From: Thermobifida halotolerans
GTDB taxonomy: Bacteria; Actinomycetota; Actinomycetes; Streptosporangiales; Streptosporangiaceae
Assembly (NCBI RefSeq): GCF_003574835.2
Contig: NZ_CP063196.1
Coordinates: forward strand, 2,480,001-2,544,000
Length of the DNA: 64,000 nucleotides
Direction of reading: 5' to 3'
The notes beneath the pieces were generated by a model. It ran no database searches and was not told the origin of the DNA. It saw only the letters and a list, made by a program, of their open reading frames with translations. Shown here piece by piece: positions 43,013-52,197 of the stretch. A program made the position numbers and the translations under genes. Each line of letters starts with the position of its first letter. The stretch's first letter is position 1.

Positions 43013-43762
43013 TCAGATCGGCGGCCACGGCAGCGCGGGCCAGTCCTCCGGCGGGTAGGGGTGCACCCGGTGCTCGCACAGCACCTCCACCCGACGGCGG
43101 GTCGCGTACCGCTCCGTGTCGGTCAGGTGCCGGGCCAGGGTGCGCGACAGCGGGCTGCCGGGGTCGGCCAGCGACTCCCGGAGCGCGGCCAGCCGCTCCA
43201 CGGCCTCCCCGGGCAGCGGCTGCCCCGCCCACTGCCACAGCACCGTGCGCAGCTTGTACTCCGCGGAGAAGGACACCCCGTGGTCGCAGCCGTAGAGGCG
43301 GCCGTCGGGAGTGGGCAGCAGGTGGCCGATCTTGCGGTCGGAGTTGTTGATGACCGCGTCGAACACCGCCATTCGCCGCAGCCGCGGGTCGGCGGTGTCG
43401 CGGGCCAGCTCCACCGGGTCCACCGCCGTGTCGACGTCGATCCACAACTGCACCATGCCGGGGCCGTGCGGGGCGTCGTCGCGGTACACGGTGGGCGGCA
43501 CCAGGTCCCAGCCCAGGGCCTGGGACACCGCGTGCGCGGCGACCTCGCGCCCGGCCAGGGTGCCGTCGGGGAAGTCCCACAGCGGGCGCTCCCCGGCGAC
43601 CGGCTTGTACACGCAGGCCGCGACGCGTCCCGCTCCTGCCACCTCGCAGTACAGGGTGGTGTTGGAGGCGCCGGTGAGTCTGCCGAGCACGGTGAGGCGC
43701 CCGGAACCGAGCAGTTCCAGGTCGCCGTCGGTGTCGGAGCGGCCGTGCGGCGCCGCGGTCAT
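43013..43762 (-). CDS. SCO1664-family protein of unknown function
   Basis: A 249-aa protein matching a conserved actinobacterial family of unknown role. Features include TGASNTTLYCEV, VYKPVAGERPLWDFPDGTLAGREVAAH, AVFDAVINNSDRKIGHLL and YGCDHGVSFSAEYKLRTVLWQWAG. The Lys-Pro, Asn-x-Asp-x-Lys and Asp-His-Gly motifs are reminiscent of a phosphatidylinositol-kinase-like fold, so phosphotransfer is possible; this is inference. It starts with ATG at 43762, 29 bp after the DUF3090 gene, and belongs to a fixed neighbourhood with DUF3090, a histidine phosphatase and uppP. Confidence 0.85.
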   Translation of the reverse strand: MTAAPHGRSDTDGDLELLGSGRLTVLGRLTGASNTTLYCEVAGAGRVAACVYKPVAGERPLWDFPDGTLAGREVAAHAVSQALGWDLVPPTVYRDDAPHGPGMVQLWIDVDTAVDPVELARDTADPRLRRMAVFDAVINNSDRKIGHLLPTPDGRLYGCDHGVSFSAEYKLRTVLWQWAGQPLPGEAVERLAALRESLADPGSPLSRTLARHLTDTERYATRRRVEVLCEHRVHPYPPEDWPALPWPPI

Positions 43763-43791
43763 GGCGGTTGGTCCGTTTCCGTGGTCGGCGG

Positions 43792-44364
43792 CTACTCGAT
43801 CCCCACGGGCCGGTAGCCGTTCTGGCGCGGGCAGATGTGTCCGTCCGGGTCGAGGGGGTTGCCGCACAGGGGGCAGTCGGGACGGCCCGCCGCCACCACG
43901 CGCAGCGCCCGTGCGGCGAAGGCGCGCGCCTCGGCCGGGGTCAGGTGGACCCGCAGCACGTCGTGGGTGACGTCGTCGGAGAACGCCTGGACCTCTTCGG
44001 CCGCGGCCTCGGAGCCCGGTTCGATCTCGCGGATCTGCTGGGCCTCGATGATGACCCGGCGGCTCTCGGCGTCCCAGGCCAGCGCGAGCGTGCCGACCCG
44101 AAACTCCTCCTCGATCGGCTGCCGCAGGGGTTCGTTGTCCTCCTCGGCGGTCTCGTGCAGGTCGGGGTCGTCGCCGAAGCGCCGCCGCGCCTCCTCCAAC
44201 AGCTCACCGACCCGCTCCGCCAGCGCGGCGACCTGCGCCTTCTCCAAAGCGACGCTGGTGACCCGGCCGTCGCCCTCCGCCTGGAGGAAGAAGGTGCGCT
44301 CTCCTGGCGGTCCGACGGTGCCGGCCACGAATCGTTCGGGAGGGTCGTACTGGTACAGGGGCAT
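43792..44364 (-). CDS. DUF3090-family protein
   Basis: A 190-aa actinobacterial protein of unknown function. It has the family N-terminus PLYQYDPPERFVAGTVGPPGERTFFLQA, an acidic middle and a C-terminal zinc-ribbon-like end with CPLC and a later HICPR. Length is normal for the family. It lies between the histidine phosphatase gene and the SCO1664-family gene on one strand, a grouping conserved in many actinobacteria, which suggests a shared but undefined pathway. Confidence 0.88.
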   Translation of the reverse strand: MPLYQYDPPERFVAGTVGPPGERTFFLQAEGDGRVTSVALEKAQVAALAERVGELLEEARRRFGDDPDLHETAEEDNEPLRQPIEEEFRVGTLALAWDAESRRVIIEAQQIREIEPGSEAAAEEVQAFSDDVTHDVLRVHLTPAEARAFAARALRVVAAGRPDCPLCGNPLDPDGHICPRQNGYRPVGIE

Positions 44365-44440
44365 CGACGGGGACTCCGGGCTGGGTCGGGTGGTTGCGCC
44401 TGGCGGCCTGGCTCTACACCCTTTTCTATCAGCCTTTCCG

Positions 44441-45148
44441 TCAGCCTTCTCCGGCGCCGCCGCCGACCACGGCGTCGCCGGAGGCCGCGTCCGCGGGCCG
44501 CAGCCCCGCCGTGGTGCCGCCCAGGTCGTTGACGCGCAGCAGGAACGGCCGCAGCGCGGTGTAGCGGACCGCGCTCAGCGAACACGGGTCGACCTGGATG
44601 CGCTGGAACTGGTCCAGGTGCAGCCCCAGGGCGTCGGCCACGATCGCCTTGATGACGTCGCCGTGGCTGCACACCAGGTAGACGGGGGTGTCGTGGTCGG
44701 CGAGCAGTCGCGCGTTGTGGTCGCGCACCGCGCTCACCGCGCGGTGCGCGGTCTCGGCCAGGCTCTCACCGCCGGGGAAGCGGGCGGCGCTGGGGTGGGC
44801 CTGCACGACCGGCCACAGCGGGTCCTCGGCGAGTTCGTCGAGGCGGCGGCCGGTCCACTCCCCGTAGCGGCACTCGCCGAACCGTTTGTCCACGGTCAGC
44901 GGCGGGGCCTGTGCCGCGGCGTCGGCGATGAGCTGGGCGGTCTCCACGCAGCGCTCCAGCGGGCTGGTGACGATGGCGTCCAGGCGCACCGACGCCAGGC
45001 GCGCACCCAGCGCCGCGGCCTGCGCTCGGCCGCGTTCGTCCAGGTGCACGCCGGGCGTCCAACCGGCCAGGGTCTGTCCGGTGGCGGCGGTGAGACCGTG
45101 TCGGACCAGCAGCAGGGTCGCGGCGGCTGTGCTCGGTGTGCGTGCCAT
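44441..45148 (-). CDS. Histidine phosphatase (phosphoglycerate-mutase-like)
   Basis: A 235-aa enzyme of the histidine phosphatase superfamily. The nucleophile motif is LLVRHGLTAATGQTLAGW, with the Glu of SLAETAH and the second catalytic His in VCSHGDVIKAI. It resembles the actinobacterial MSMEG_4193-type group that travels with DUF3090 and SCO1664-family genes. The substrate is unknown. The C-terminal tail is Gly/Ala-rich and probably disordered. It follows uppP by only nine bases, so the two are probably co-transcribed. Confidence 0.88.
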   Translation of the reverse strand: MARTPSTAAATLLLVRHGLTAATGQTLAGWTPGVHLDERGRAQAAALGARLASVRLDAIVTSPLERCVETAQLIADAAAQAPPLTVDKRFGECRYGEWTGRRLDELAEDPLWPVVQAHPSAARFPGGESLAETAHRAVSAVRDHNARLLADHDTPVYLVCSHGDVIKAIVADALGLHLDQFQRIQVDPCSLSAVRYTALRPFLLRVNDLGGTTAGLRPADAASGDAVVGGGAGEG

Positions 45149-45157
45149 GGCCGCACC

Positions 45158-46033
45158 CTAGTGCGTCGACGCCTCCGCGGTCACTCCGCCCGTCCCCTCC
45201 AGCGACGCCCCGGACTCGGGGGCCAGCACACCGAAGCTGACCAGGACGAGGATGAGGATGCCCAGGGCGACGCGGTAGTAGACGAACGGCATGAAGCTGT
45301 TGGTGGAGATGAACCGCATGAACCAGGCGATGACGGCGTATCCCACGACGAAGGCCACCACGGTGCCGATGATGGTGGCGCCCACGCCCGCGTACTGCTC
45401 GCCGCCGATGTCCTTGAGCTTGTACACCCCCGACGCGAACACCGCGGGCATGGCCAGCAGGAAGGCGTAGCGGGCGGCGGCCTCGCGCTTGAAGCTCAGC
45501 AGCATGCCGCCGGTGACGGTGGCGCCGGACCGCGAGACGCCGGGGATCAGGGCGAGCATCTGGAACAGGCCGTAGATGACACCGCGCCGGATGTTGAGGT
45601 CGGTCAGTTCGCGGTGCTTGCGCGAGTAGCGGTCCACCGCGCCGAGCAGGACACCGAAGACGATGAGGGTCAGCGCGATCAGCCGCAGGTCGCGGAAGGG
45701 CTCGGTGATCTGCTCCTCGAACAGCAGCCCGGCCACGCCGATGGGGATGCTGCCGATGATGACGTACCAGCCCATGCGTGCGTCGATGTGCCTGCGCAGC
45801 TCCCTGTTGCCCAGGGAGCGGAACCAGGTCGACAGGATGTTCCACACGTCCTTGCGGAAGTAGATGAGCACGGCCAGTTCGGTTCCGATCTGGCTGACCG
45901 CGGTGAACGCCGCTCCGGGGTCCGGCCAGCCGGAGAAGGCCGCGACGACGCGCAGGTGGCCGCTGGAGGAGATCGGCAGGAACTCGGTCAGTCCTTGGAC
46001 CAGACCGAGGATGAGGGCCTCGATGATGGACAC
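45158..46033 (-). CDS. uppP: Undecaprenyl-diphosphatase UppP/BacA
   Basis: A membrane enzyme that dephosphorylates undecaprenyl diphosphate, recycling the lipid carrier for cell-wall synthesis; it also confers bacitracin tolerance. The 291-aa product has about eight membrane helices and both signature motifs: EFLPISSSGHL (active-site region) near residue 20 and PGVSRSGATVTGGM near residue 165. The GTG at 46033 has a CAGGAG site 11 bases upstream. It heads the group with the histidine phosphatase, DUF3090 and SCO1664-family genes. Confidence 0.95.
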   Translation of the reverse strand: MSIIEALILGLVQGLTEFLPISSSGHLRVVAAFSGWPDPGAAFTAVSQIGTELAVLIYFRKDVWNILSTWFRSLGNRELRRHIDARMGWYVIIGSIPIGVAGLLFEEQITEPFRDLRLIALTLIVFGVLLGAVDRYSRKHRELTDLNIRRGVIYGLFQMLALIPGVSRSGATVTGGMLLSFKREAAARYAFLLAMPAVFASGVYKLKDIGGEQYAGVGATIIGTVVAFVVGYAVIAWFMRFISTNSFMPFVYYRVALGILILVLVSFGVLAPESGASLEGTGGVTAEASTH

Positions 46034-46176
46034 GGCGGGTTCGGCTCCTGGTCGAAAAAGGCGAATGACGGGGGGTTTCGCGCAGAGAGACCGCATGTGC
46101 GGAAAAGACCCCGGAAGCTTAGCGCGTGCCGGGGGTCTCCGCGCGGACGATGGTGTGCCCGACTGCCGCGAAGCGG

Positions 46177-46182
46177 TACTCT
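46177..46182 (+). promoter_or_regulatory. -10-like box for a leaderless aldo/keto reductase transcript
   Basis: TACTCT is followed seven bases later by the A of the reductase start codon, and no ribosome site is present, so transcription probably begins at the ATG. No clear -35 box is visible. Confidence 0.35.
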
Positions 46183-46189
46183 CCGCGCC

Positions 46190-47146
46190 ATGGAACAGCG
46201 ACAGCTGGGCGGATCGGGCCTGTGGGCCTCTCGGATCGCCCTGGGCACGATGACCTGGGGCAAGGATACCGAGGAGGACGAGGCCGCCGACCTGCTCGCG
46301 ACGTTTGCGGACGCGGGCGGCACGCTCATCGACACCGCGGATGTCTACCAGGGCGGACAGGGGGAGCGCATCCTGGGACGGCTGCTGCCCGCCGTGGTGC
46401 GCCGCGACGACATGATCATAGCCACCAAGGCCGGGCACTCGATGGACCGGCAGCGGCGCAGCGACACCTCGCGGCGGCACCTGCTCGCCGCGCTGGAGGC
46501 GTCGCTGCGGCGGTTGCAGACCGACTACGTCGACCTGTGGCAACTGCACGTCTACGACCCCGACACGCCCCCGGAGGAGACCCTGGCCGCGGTGGAGGCC
46601 GCCGTGGCGTCGGGCAAGGCGCGCTACGTGGGCGTGGGGCAGTTCACGGGGTGGCAGCTGGCCCGCTACGCCACCTGGCAGCAGGCGGTGCGGTTCCTGG
46701 GCCGCTCCCCGGTGGTGTCCGCGGGCACGGAGTACTCGCTGCTGAACCGGGGGTGCGAGCGGGAGCTGCTGCCCGCCGCCGCCGACTGCGGGGTGAGCCT
46801 GATCGCCTGGTCCCCGCTGGGGCGCGGGGTGCTGACCGGCAAGTACCGCGACGGGGTGCCCCGCGACTCCCGGGGCGCGCGGACGCACATGGCGCCCTAC
46901 GTGGAGCCCTACCTCGACGAGCGCGGACGGCGCGTCGTGGAGTCGGTGTGCACGGCCGCCGAGGGGCTGGGGGTGTCGCCGCTGGCGGTGGCGTTGGGCT
47001 GGGTCCTCGACCAGCCGCGGGTGGCCGCGGCCTGCGTGGGTCCGCGCACGGTCGCCCAGCTGTCCGACGTCCTGACCGCCGAGGGCGTGACGCTGCCCCG
47101 GGAGATCCGCGAGGCGCTCGACGACGCCTCGGCCGCCCCGGGCTGA
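46190..47146 (+). CDS. Aldo/keto reductase
   Basis: A 318-aa NADPH-dependent oxidoreductase of the aldo/keto reductase family, a (beta/alpha)8 barrel. The catalytic tetrad is visible: Asp in LIDTADVYQ, Tyr four residues later, Lys in IIATKAG, and His in LWQLHVYDPD. The VGVGQFTGWQL and LIAWSPLGRGVLTGKYR segments match the YajO/Tas-like branch that acts on small aldehydes and ketones. Its natural substrate is unknown. It is divergent from uppP and seems to be expressed from a leaderless transcript. Confidence 0.9.
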   Translation: MEQRQLGGSGLWASRIALGTMTWGKDTEEDEAADLLATFADAGGTLIDTADVYQGGQGERILGRLLPAVVRRDDMIIATKAGHSMDRQRRSDTSRRHLLAALEASLRRLQTDYVDLWQLHVYDPDTPPEETLAAVEAAVASGKARYVGVGQFTGWQLARYATWQQAVRFLGRSPVVSAGTEYSLLNRGCERELLPAAADCGVSLIAWSPLGRGVLTGKYRDGVPRDSRGARTHMAPYVEPYLDERGRRVVESVCTAAEGLGVSPLAVALGWVLDQPRVAAACVGPRTVAQLSDVLTAEGVTLPREIREALDDASAAPG

Positions 47147-47287
47147 CCCGCGCCGGGGCGCGGCCTGTGGAAAACCCGCGGTTCGGTGAACCGCCGCGGA
47201 CCGCGCACTAAGCTCACGGGGCGGGGTCCGTCCGGCCGGTTCCCCGCGTCCGCTCCGTCCGTGCCCGAACCAGTGAGGTTGCCCGCC

Positions 47288-49033
47288 GTGGTCGATCCGT
47301 CCCCGCCCGCCGCTCCGGACGACGCCGTCGAACGGACCCGCAGCGCGCTGACCCGCATGGGCGCGCCCGAACGGCTCGCCGCCGCCCTGGTCGCCGCGCT
47401 CGGTCCGGACGCCGACACCCAGCTCGTCGCCGACCCGTGGCGGCTGCTGGCGCTGGGGTCGGTCACGCCGCGCCAGGCCGATTTCTGCGCGCGGGCCCTG
47501 CTGGGCGAGGCCGCCACCCCCGACGATCCCCGGCGGGTCCGCGCCCTGGTGGTCCACCTGCTGCGGCGCGCCTCCCGGGAGGGGCACACCGCCGTCGAGT
47601 ACGGCCGGATGGCCGGGGCGCTGCGCGGCCTGGGGGTGCGGACGGTGGACGCGGCGCTGCAGGCCGCGGCCGAGGACGAGCGGATCCTGCTGGTGGAGGA
47701 GCTGCCCGAGGAGGGCGACGACGACCTCGACGGCGACCTGCCCGAGCTTCCCGACCCCGAGCGCTTCCTCGCCCTGTCCCCCCTGGGCGGGGCCGAGGGG
47801 CGGCTGGGCGCGGAGCTGGTCCGGCTGACCGCCAGCGAGCCGATCATGGACTCGGCGACCGCCACCGAGACGGTGCAGGCCGCGGCCGGGCAACTGGGCC
47901 GCTCCCCCGCCCCCGAGACGGTCGCCGCCCTGGTCACGGCGGCGCTGCGCGGGGTGACGGTGCTGCTGGGCGGTCCCGCCACGGCCGGGGCGAGGGCCGA
48001 GGCGCTGCGCTACGCCGCCGCGATCGCCGCCGAGAGCCGGGTGGGGCTGGCGTTGGCCGCGCCGAGCGCGAGCGGGGCCGCCGCGCTGAACCGGGCCCTG
48101 GCCGACGACGGCCCGCGCGCCCGCACGGTCGCCGCGCTGCTGGCCGACTCCTCCCCCCTGGAGGCGGGACTGGTGGTGGTCGCCGAGGCCACGGCCCTGG
48201 ACACCGAGGCGTTCGCCGCGCTGGCGGCGGCCTGCCCCGCGGAGGCCCACCTGCTGCTGCTCGCCGACCCCGCCCAGCTTCCCTCGGCCGGTCCCGGACA
48301 GGTGGTGGCCGACCTCGTCGCCTCCCGGGTGGCGGCCGTGGCGGTGCTGCCCGACGATCCGGAGCCGGGGCCGCGCGAGGCGCTGGCCGCCCGGGTCGGC
48401 GAGGGCGAGCTGCCCGACGGGGTGGACGCGCCCGGCCACGAGGTGGTGCTGGTGCCCTCCGCCTCGCCGGGGGAGGCCGCCCACCGCGCGCTGCAACTGG
48501 TCACCGACTCCGTTCCGCGCACCTTCGGCCTGGACGCCGCCCAGATCCAGATCGTCACCGCCGCGCCCGGCGGCGAGGCGGGCTCGTCCGCCCTCAACGC
48601 AGCCTGCAAGGCCCGCTTCAACCCCGGCCCCGGCGCGGTGCGCGGCCTGGACCCCGGCGACCGGGTGCTGCTGGCGGGGCGCGGTCCCGGCTACGCTCCC
48701 GGCGACACCGGCGTGCTGCGCGGGCACGGCGAGCAGGGCGCGGCGGTGGAGCTGGACGACGGCACGGCGGTCACCGTGGCGCATCCGGCCCATCTGCGTC
48801 CCGGCTGGGCGATTCCACTGGCCGCCGCGCTGGGCGGCGCCTGGCCCGCGGCGGTCGCGGTCTTCACCGCCGACTCCGCGCTGTCGCGTCCCGCGCTGCG
48901 CACGGCGCTCACCCGGGGGGAGCGGCACGTCTCCGTCGTCAACGCGGCGGGGCCGGCCCTGGCCGCGGCGGTGCGCGACGTTCCCGCGGTCCCCCGCCGC
49001 ACCCGGCTGGTGCGGCTGCTCAGGGAGGGGTGA
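47288..49033 (+). CDS. RecD2-like helix-hairpin-helix protein with degenerate ATPase motifs
   Basis: A 581-aa protein laid out like the RecD2 helicase, with N-terminal helix-hairpin-helix modules (about 20-140) and then two RecA-like domains. The ATPase motifs are not functional by sequence: the Walker A position reads VLLGGPATAGARAEAL instead of GxGGTGKT, and the Walker B position reads LVVVAEATALD instead of DEASM. The C-terminal strand region (GPGYAPGDTGVLRGHGEQGAAVELDDGTAV) resembles the SH3-like insertion of RecD2. It is probably a non-catalytic DNA-binding or scaffold protein. The GTG start follows GAGG by nine bases. Confidence 0.7.
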   Translation: MVDPSPPAAPDDAVERTRSALTRMGAPERLAAALVAALGPDADTQLVADPWRLLALGSVTPRQADFCARALLGEAATPDDPRRVRALVVHLLRRASREGHTAVEYGRMAGALRGLGVRTVDAALQAAAEDERILLVEELPEEGDDDLDGDLPELPDPERFLALSPLGGAEGRLGAELVRLTASEPIMDSATATETVQAAAGQLGRSPAPETVAALVTAALRGVTVLLGGPATAGARAEALRYAAAIAAESRVGLALAAPSASGAAALNRALADDGPRARTVAALLADSSPLEAGLVVVAEATALDTEAFAALAAACPAEAHLLLLADPAQLPSAGPGQVVADLVASRVAAVAVLPDDPEPGPREALAARVGEGELPDGVDAPGHEVVLVPSASPGEAAHRALQLVTDSVPRTFGLDAAQIQIVTAAPGGEAGSSALNAACKARFNPGPGAVRGLDPGDRVLLAGRGPGYAPGDTGVLRGHGEQGAAVELDDGTAVTVAHPAHLRPGWAIPLAAALGGAWPAAVAVFTADSALSRPALRTALTRGERHVSVVNAAGPALAAAVRDVPAVPRRTRLVRLLREG

Positions 49034-49356
49034 GCCCGGGTTGGTTCCGGGGCGCGGGGTTCCACGGGGTGGCAGCGGAGCGGCCGACGCGTGTAGCGCC
49101 CCGCCACCCGCGCCTCCGCAGAGGAACAGGGTGGGAGAGCATCCCGCGCCACCAGGCTCGGAAACCAGTGGTGCGGGATGCTCTTCCAAGCGGTCCGCCT
49201 GTGCAGCCGCGGGTGGACTCGGCGCCGGGGCGCCTCGACCACTCCGCCGGCGACCCGTGGCCGCCCGCCCCGGACCACATCCCCGGAATGCCTCGCCGTC
49301 CTCTCAACGGCCTGAGAATTCCCCGAGGGCCGGTGCGGTCCTCTCGGGGCCTTCGC
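49034..49356. other. Convergent intergenic region with hairpins
   Basis: No gene is supported between the RecD2-like gene and the convergent SDR gene. A near-perfect 16-bp hairpin (49137-49152 with 49168-49183, one G-T wobble) stands in the middle. A shorter stem pairs CCCCGAG and CTCGGGG near 49321-49350 and may terminate the SDR transcript. Confidence 0.55.
49137..49183. terminator. Hairpin terminator after RecD2-like gene
   Basis: A 16-bp stem with one wobble pair and a 15-base loop, followed by a short CTTCC. It lies 104 bp after the stop of the RecD2-like gene. Confidence 0.5.
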
Positions 49357-50109
49357 TCAGACCCGGTCCAGGAAGCCGCCGTCGACGGTCAGGTTGGCGC
49401 CGGTGACGAAGCTCGCCGCCGGGCTGGCCAGGAACACCACCGCGCGGGCGACCTCCTCGGGCCGTCCCAGGCGGCCGTGGGGAATGCGGGCGCGGATGCT
49501 CGCGTAGTAGTCGGGGTCGTTGTCGCGCCGCCGGGCCCAGCCGCCGCCCTCGAACTCGATGGGGCCGGGCGAGACGGTGTTGACCCGCACTCCCCTGGGC
49601 GCCAGGGCGCGGGCCAGGGCGGCGGCGTGGTGGTTGAGGGCGGCCTTGACCGCGCCGTAGGGCCTGGGCCCGGACGGCGGTGCGACGTGCAGCGCCGAGG
49701 TGCTGGAGATGAGCACGACCGAGCCGCCGCGGTCGGAGGCCGCCAGGTGCTCCTCGGCGTGCTCGGCCAGGGCCACGAACGGCAGGACGTCGGTGCGCAG
49801 GGCCTGCTCCCAGTCCGCGGCGCTGCCGCCGGAGACGTTGGAGACCACGACGTCGACGCCGCCCAGTTCCGCCGCCGCGGTGTCGACGAAGGCGCGCAGC
49901 GCGTCGGTGTCGGCCACGTCCACCTCCCGCGCCACCACGGTCGCGCCCGACTCCCGCAGGCTCTGGGCGGCCTCGTGCAGCGGTCGGGGTGAGCGGGCGC
50001 AGATCGCCAGGTCGGCGCCCTCGGCGGCGAAGGTCTCGGCGATGGCGCGGCCGATCCCCCGGCTCGCTCCGGTCACCACGACCCTGGCGCCACGCAGTCC
50101 CAGATCCAT
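49357..50109 (-). CDS. SDR-family oxidoreductase
   Basis: A 250-aa classical short-chain dehydrogenase/reductase. The cofactor motif is VTGASRGIG, the catalytic Ser is in VVLISSTSALH and the YxxxK motif is YGAVK in RPYGAVKAALNHHAAALAR. The RPLHEAAQSLRESGATV region after ICARSP suggests NADP(H) use. Its substrate is unknown. The ATG at 50109 has AGGAGAG four bases upstream and is preferred to the earlier in-frame ATG at 50133. It follows the enoyl-ACP reductase gene on the same strand by about 80 bp, so it may be part of the fatty-acid operon. Confidence 0.88.
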   Translation of the reverse strand: MDLGLRGARVVVTGASRGIGRAIAETFAAEGADLAICARSPRPLHEAAQSLRESGATVVAREVDVADTDALRAFVDTAAAELGGVDVVVSNVSGGSAADWEQALRTDVLPFVALAEHAEEHLAASDRGGSVVLISSTSALHVAPPSGPRPYGAVKAALNHHAAALARALAPRGVRVNTVSPGPIEFEGGGWARRRDNDPDYYASIRARIPHGRLGRPEEVARAVVFLASPAASFVTGANLTVDGGFLDRV

Positions 50110-50187
50110 CGGTCTCTCCTCTCGTCGACCCACGCGTGCGGCCCGCGGGAGCCCGGTGGGGCGCCCGCGGGCCGGTCGCGGATCAGG

Positions 50188-50952
50188 CTACGCGCCGGTG
50201 GAGTGGAATCCCCCGTCGACATGCACGGTCTCGCCGGTGGTGGCGGGGAACCAGTCCGACAGCAGGGCCACGACCGCGCGGGCGGCGGGCTCGGGGTTGG
50301 ACACGTCCCAGCCGAGCGGGGCGCGCTGCGGCCAGGCCGAGGCCAGCTCCTCGAAGCCGGGGATGCTGCGGGCGGCCATGGTGCTCAGCGGCCCGGCCGA
50401 GACCAGGTTGACCCGGATGTTCTGCTCGCCGAGGTAGCGGGCGAGGTAGCGGGCGGTGGAGGCCAGTCCCGACTTGGCCACGCCCATCCAGTCGTAGATG
50501 GGGTAGGAGACGCTGTTGTCGAAGTCCAGCGCCACCACCGATCCGCCGTCCTTCATCAGCGGCAGCACCGCGGTGGTGAGCGCCTTGAGGGAGAAGGTGG
50601 AGGTGTGCATGGCGGTGGCCACGTCCTCCCAGCGGGTGTTGAGGAAGTTGCCGCCGAGGGCGTCCTGCGGGGTGAAGCCGATGGAGTGCACGACGCCGTC
50701 GAGGCCGTCCACGTGCTCGGCGACCCGTCCGGCGAGGCTGTCGAGGTGCTCGTCGTCGGTGACGTCCAGTTCGAGGATCGGCGGGGCCTCGGGCAGCCGC
50801 TTGGCGATGCGTTCGACGAGGCTGAGCCGTCCGTATCCGGTGAGCACCACGGTGGCGCCCTGCTCCTGGCACAGCCGCGCCACGTGGAAGGCGATGGAGG
50901 AGTCGGTGAGGACCCCGGTGACCAGGATGCGCTTGCCTTCGAGAATTCCCAT
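50188..50952 (-). CDS. inhA: Enoyl-[acyl-carrier-protein] reductase (FabI/InhA type)
   Basis: Catalyses the last, NADH-dependent reduction step of each fatty-acid (FAS-II) elongation cycle. The 254-aa product starts MGILEGKRILVTGVLTDSSIAFHVA, has the FabI-type GxxxxxSxA nucleotide motif, and carries the YxxxxxxK active site at Tyr153-Lys160 (YDWMGVAK), as in InhA. It lies 42 bp after fabG on the same strand, reproducing the fabG1-inhA order of actinobacteria. The name inhA is used for the close mycobacterial-type resemblance; fabI is equally acceptable. Confidence 0.93.
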   Translation of the reverse strand: MGILEGKRILVTGVLTDSSIAFHVARLCQEQGATVVLTGYGRLSLVERIAKRLPEAPPILELDVTDDEHLDSLAGRVAEHVDGLDGVVHSIGFTPQDALGGNFLNTRWEDVATAMHTSTFSLKALTTAVLPLMKDGGSVVALDFDNSVSYPIYDWMGVAKSGLASTARYLARYLGEQNIRVNLVSAGPLSTMAARSIPGFEELASAWPQRAPLGWDVSNPEPAARAVVALLSDWFPATTGETVHVDGGFHSTGA

Positions 50953-50994
50953 GAAGCTGTTTCGTCCTTAGGCGAGGTGGCTGTTGCGGAAGTT

Positions 50995-52197
<1,203 letters not shown>

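Noticed and set aside
46034-49189. Long minus-strand extension upstream of uppP
   Set aside because: Only the part from the GTG at 46033 resembles UppP; the rest is antisense to the aldo/keto reductase and RecD2-like genes.
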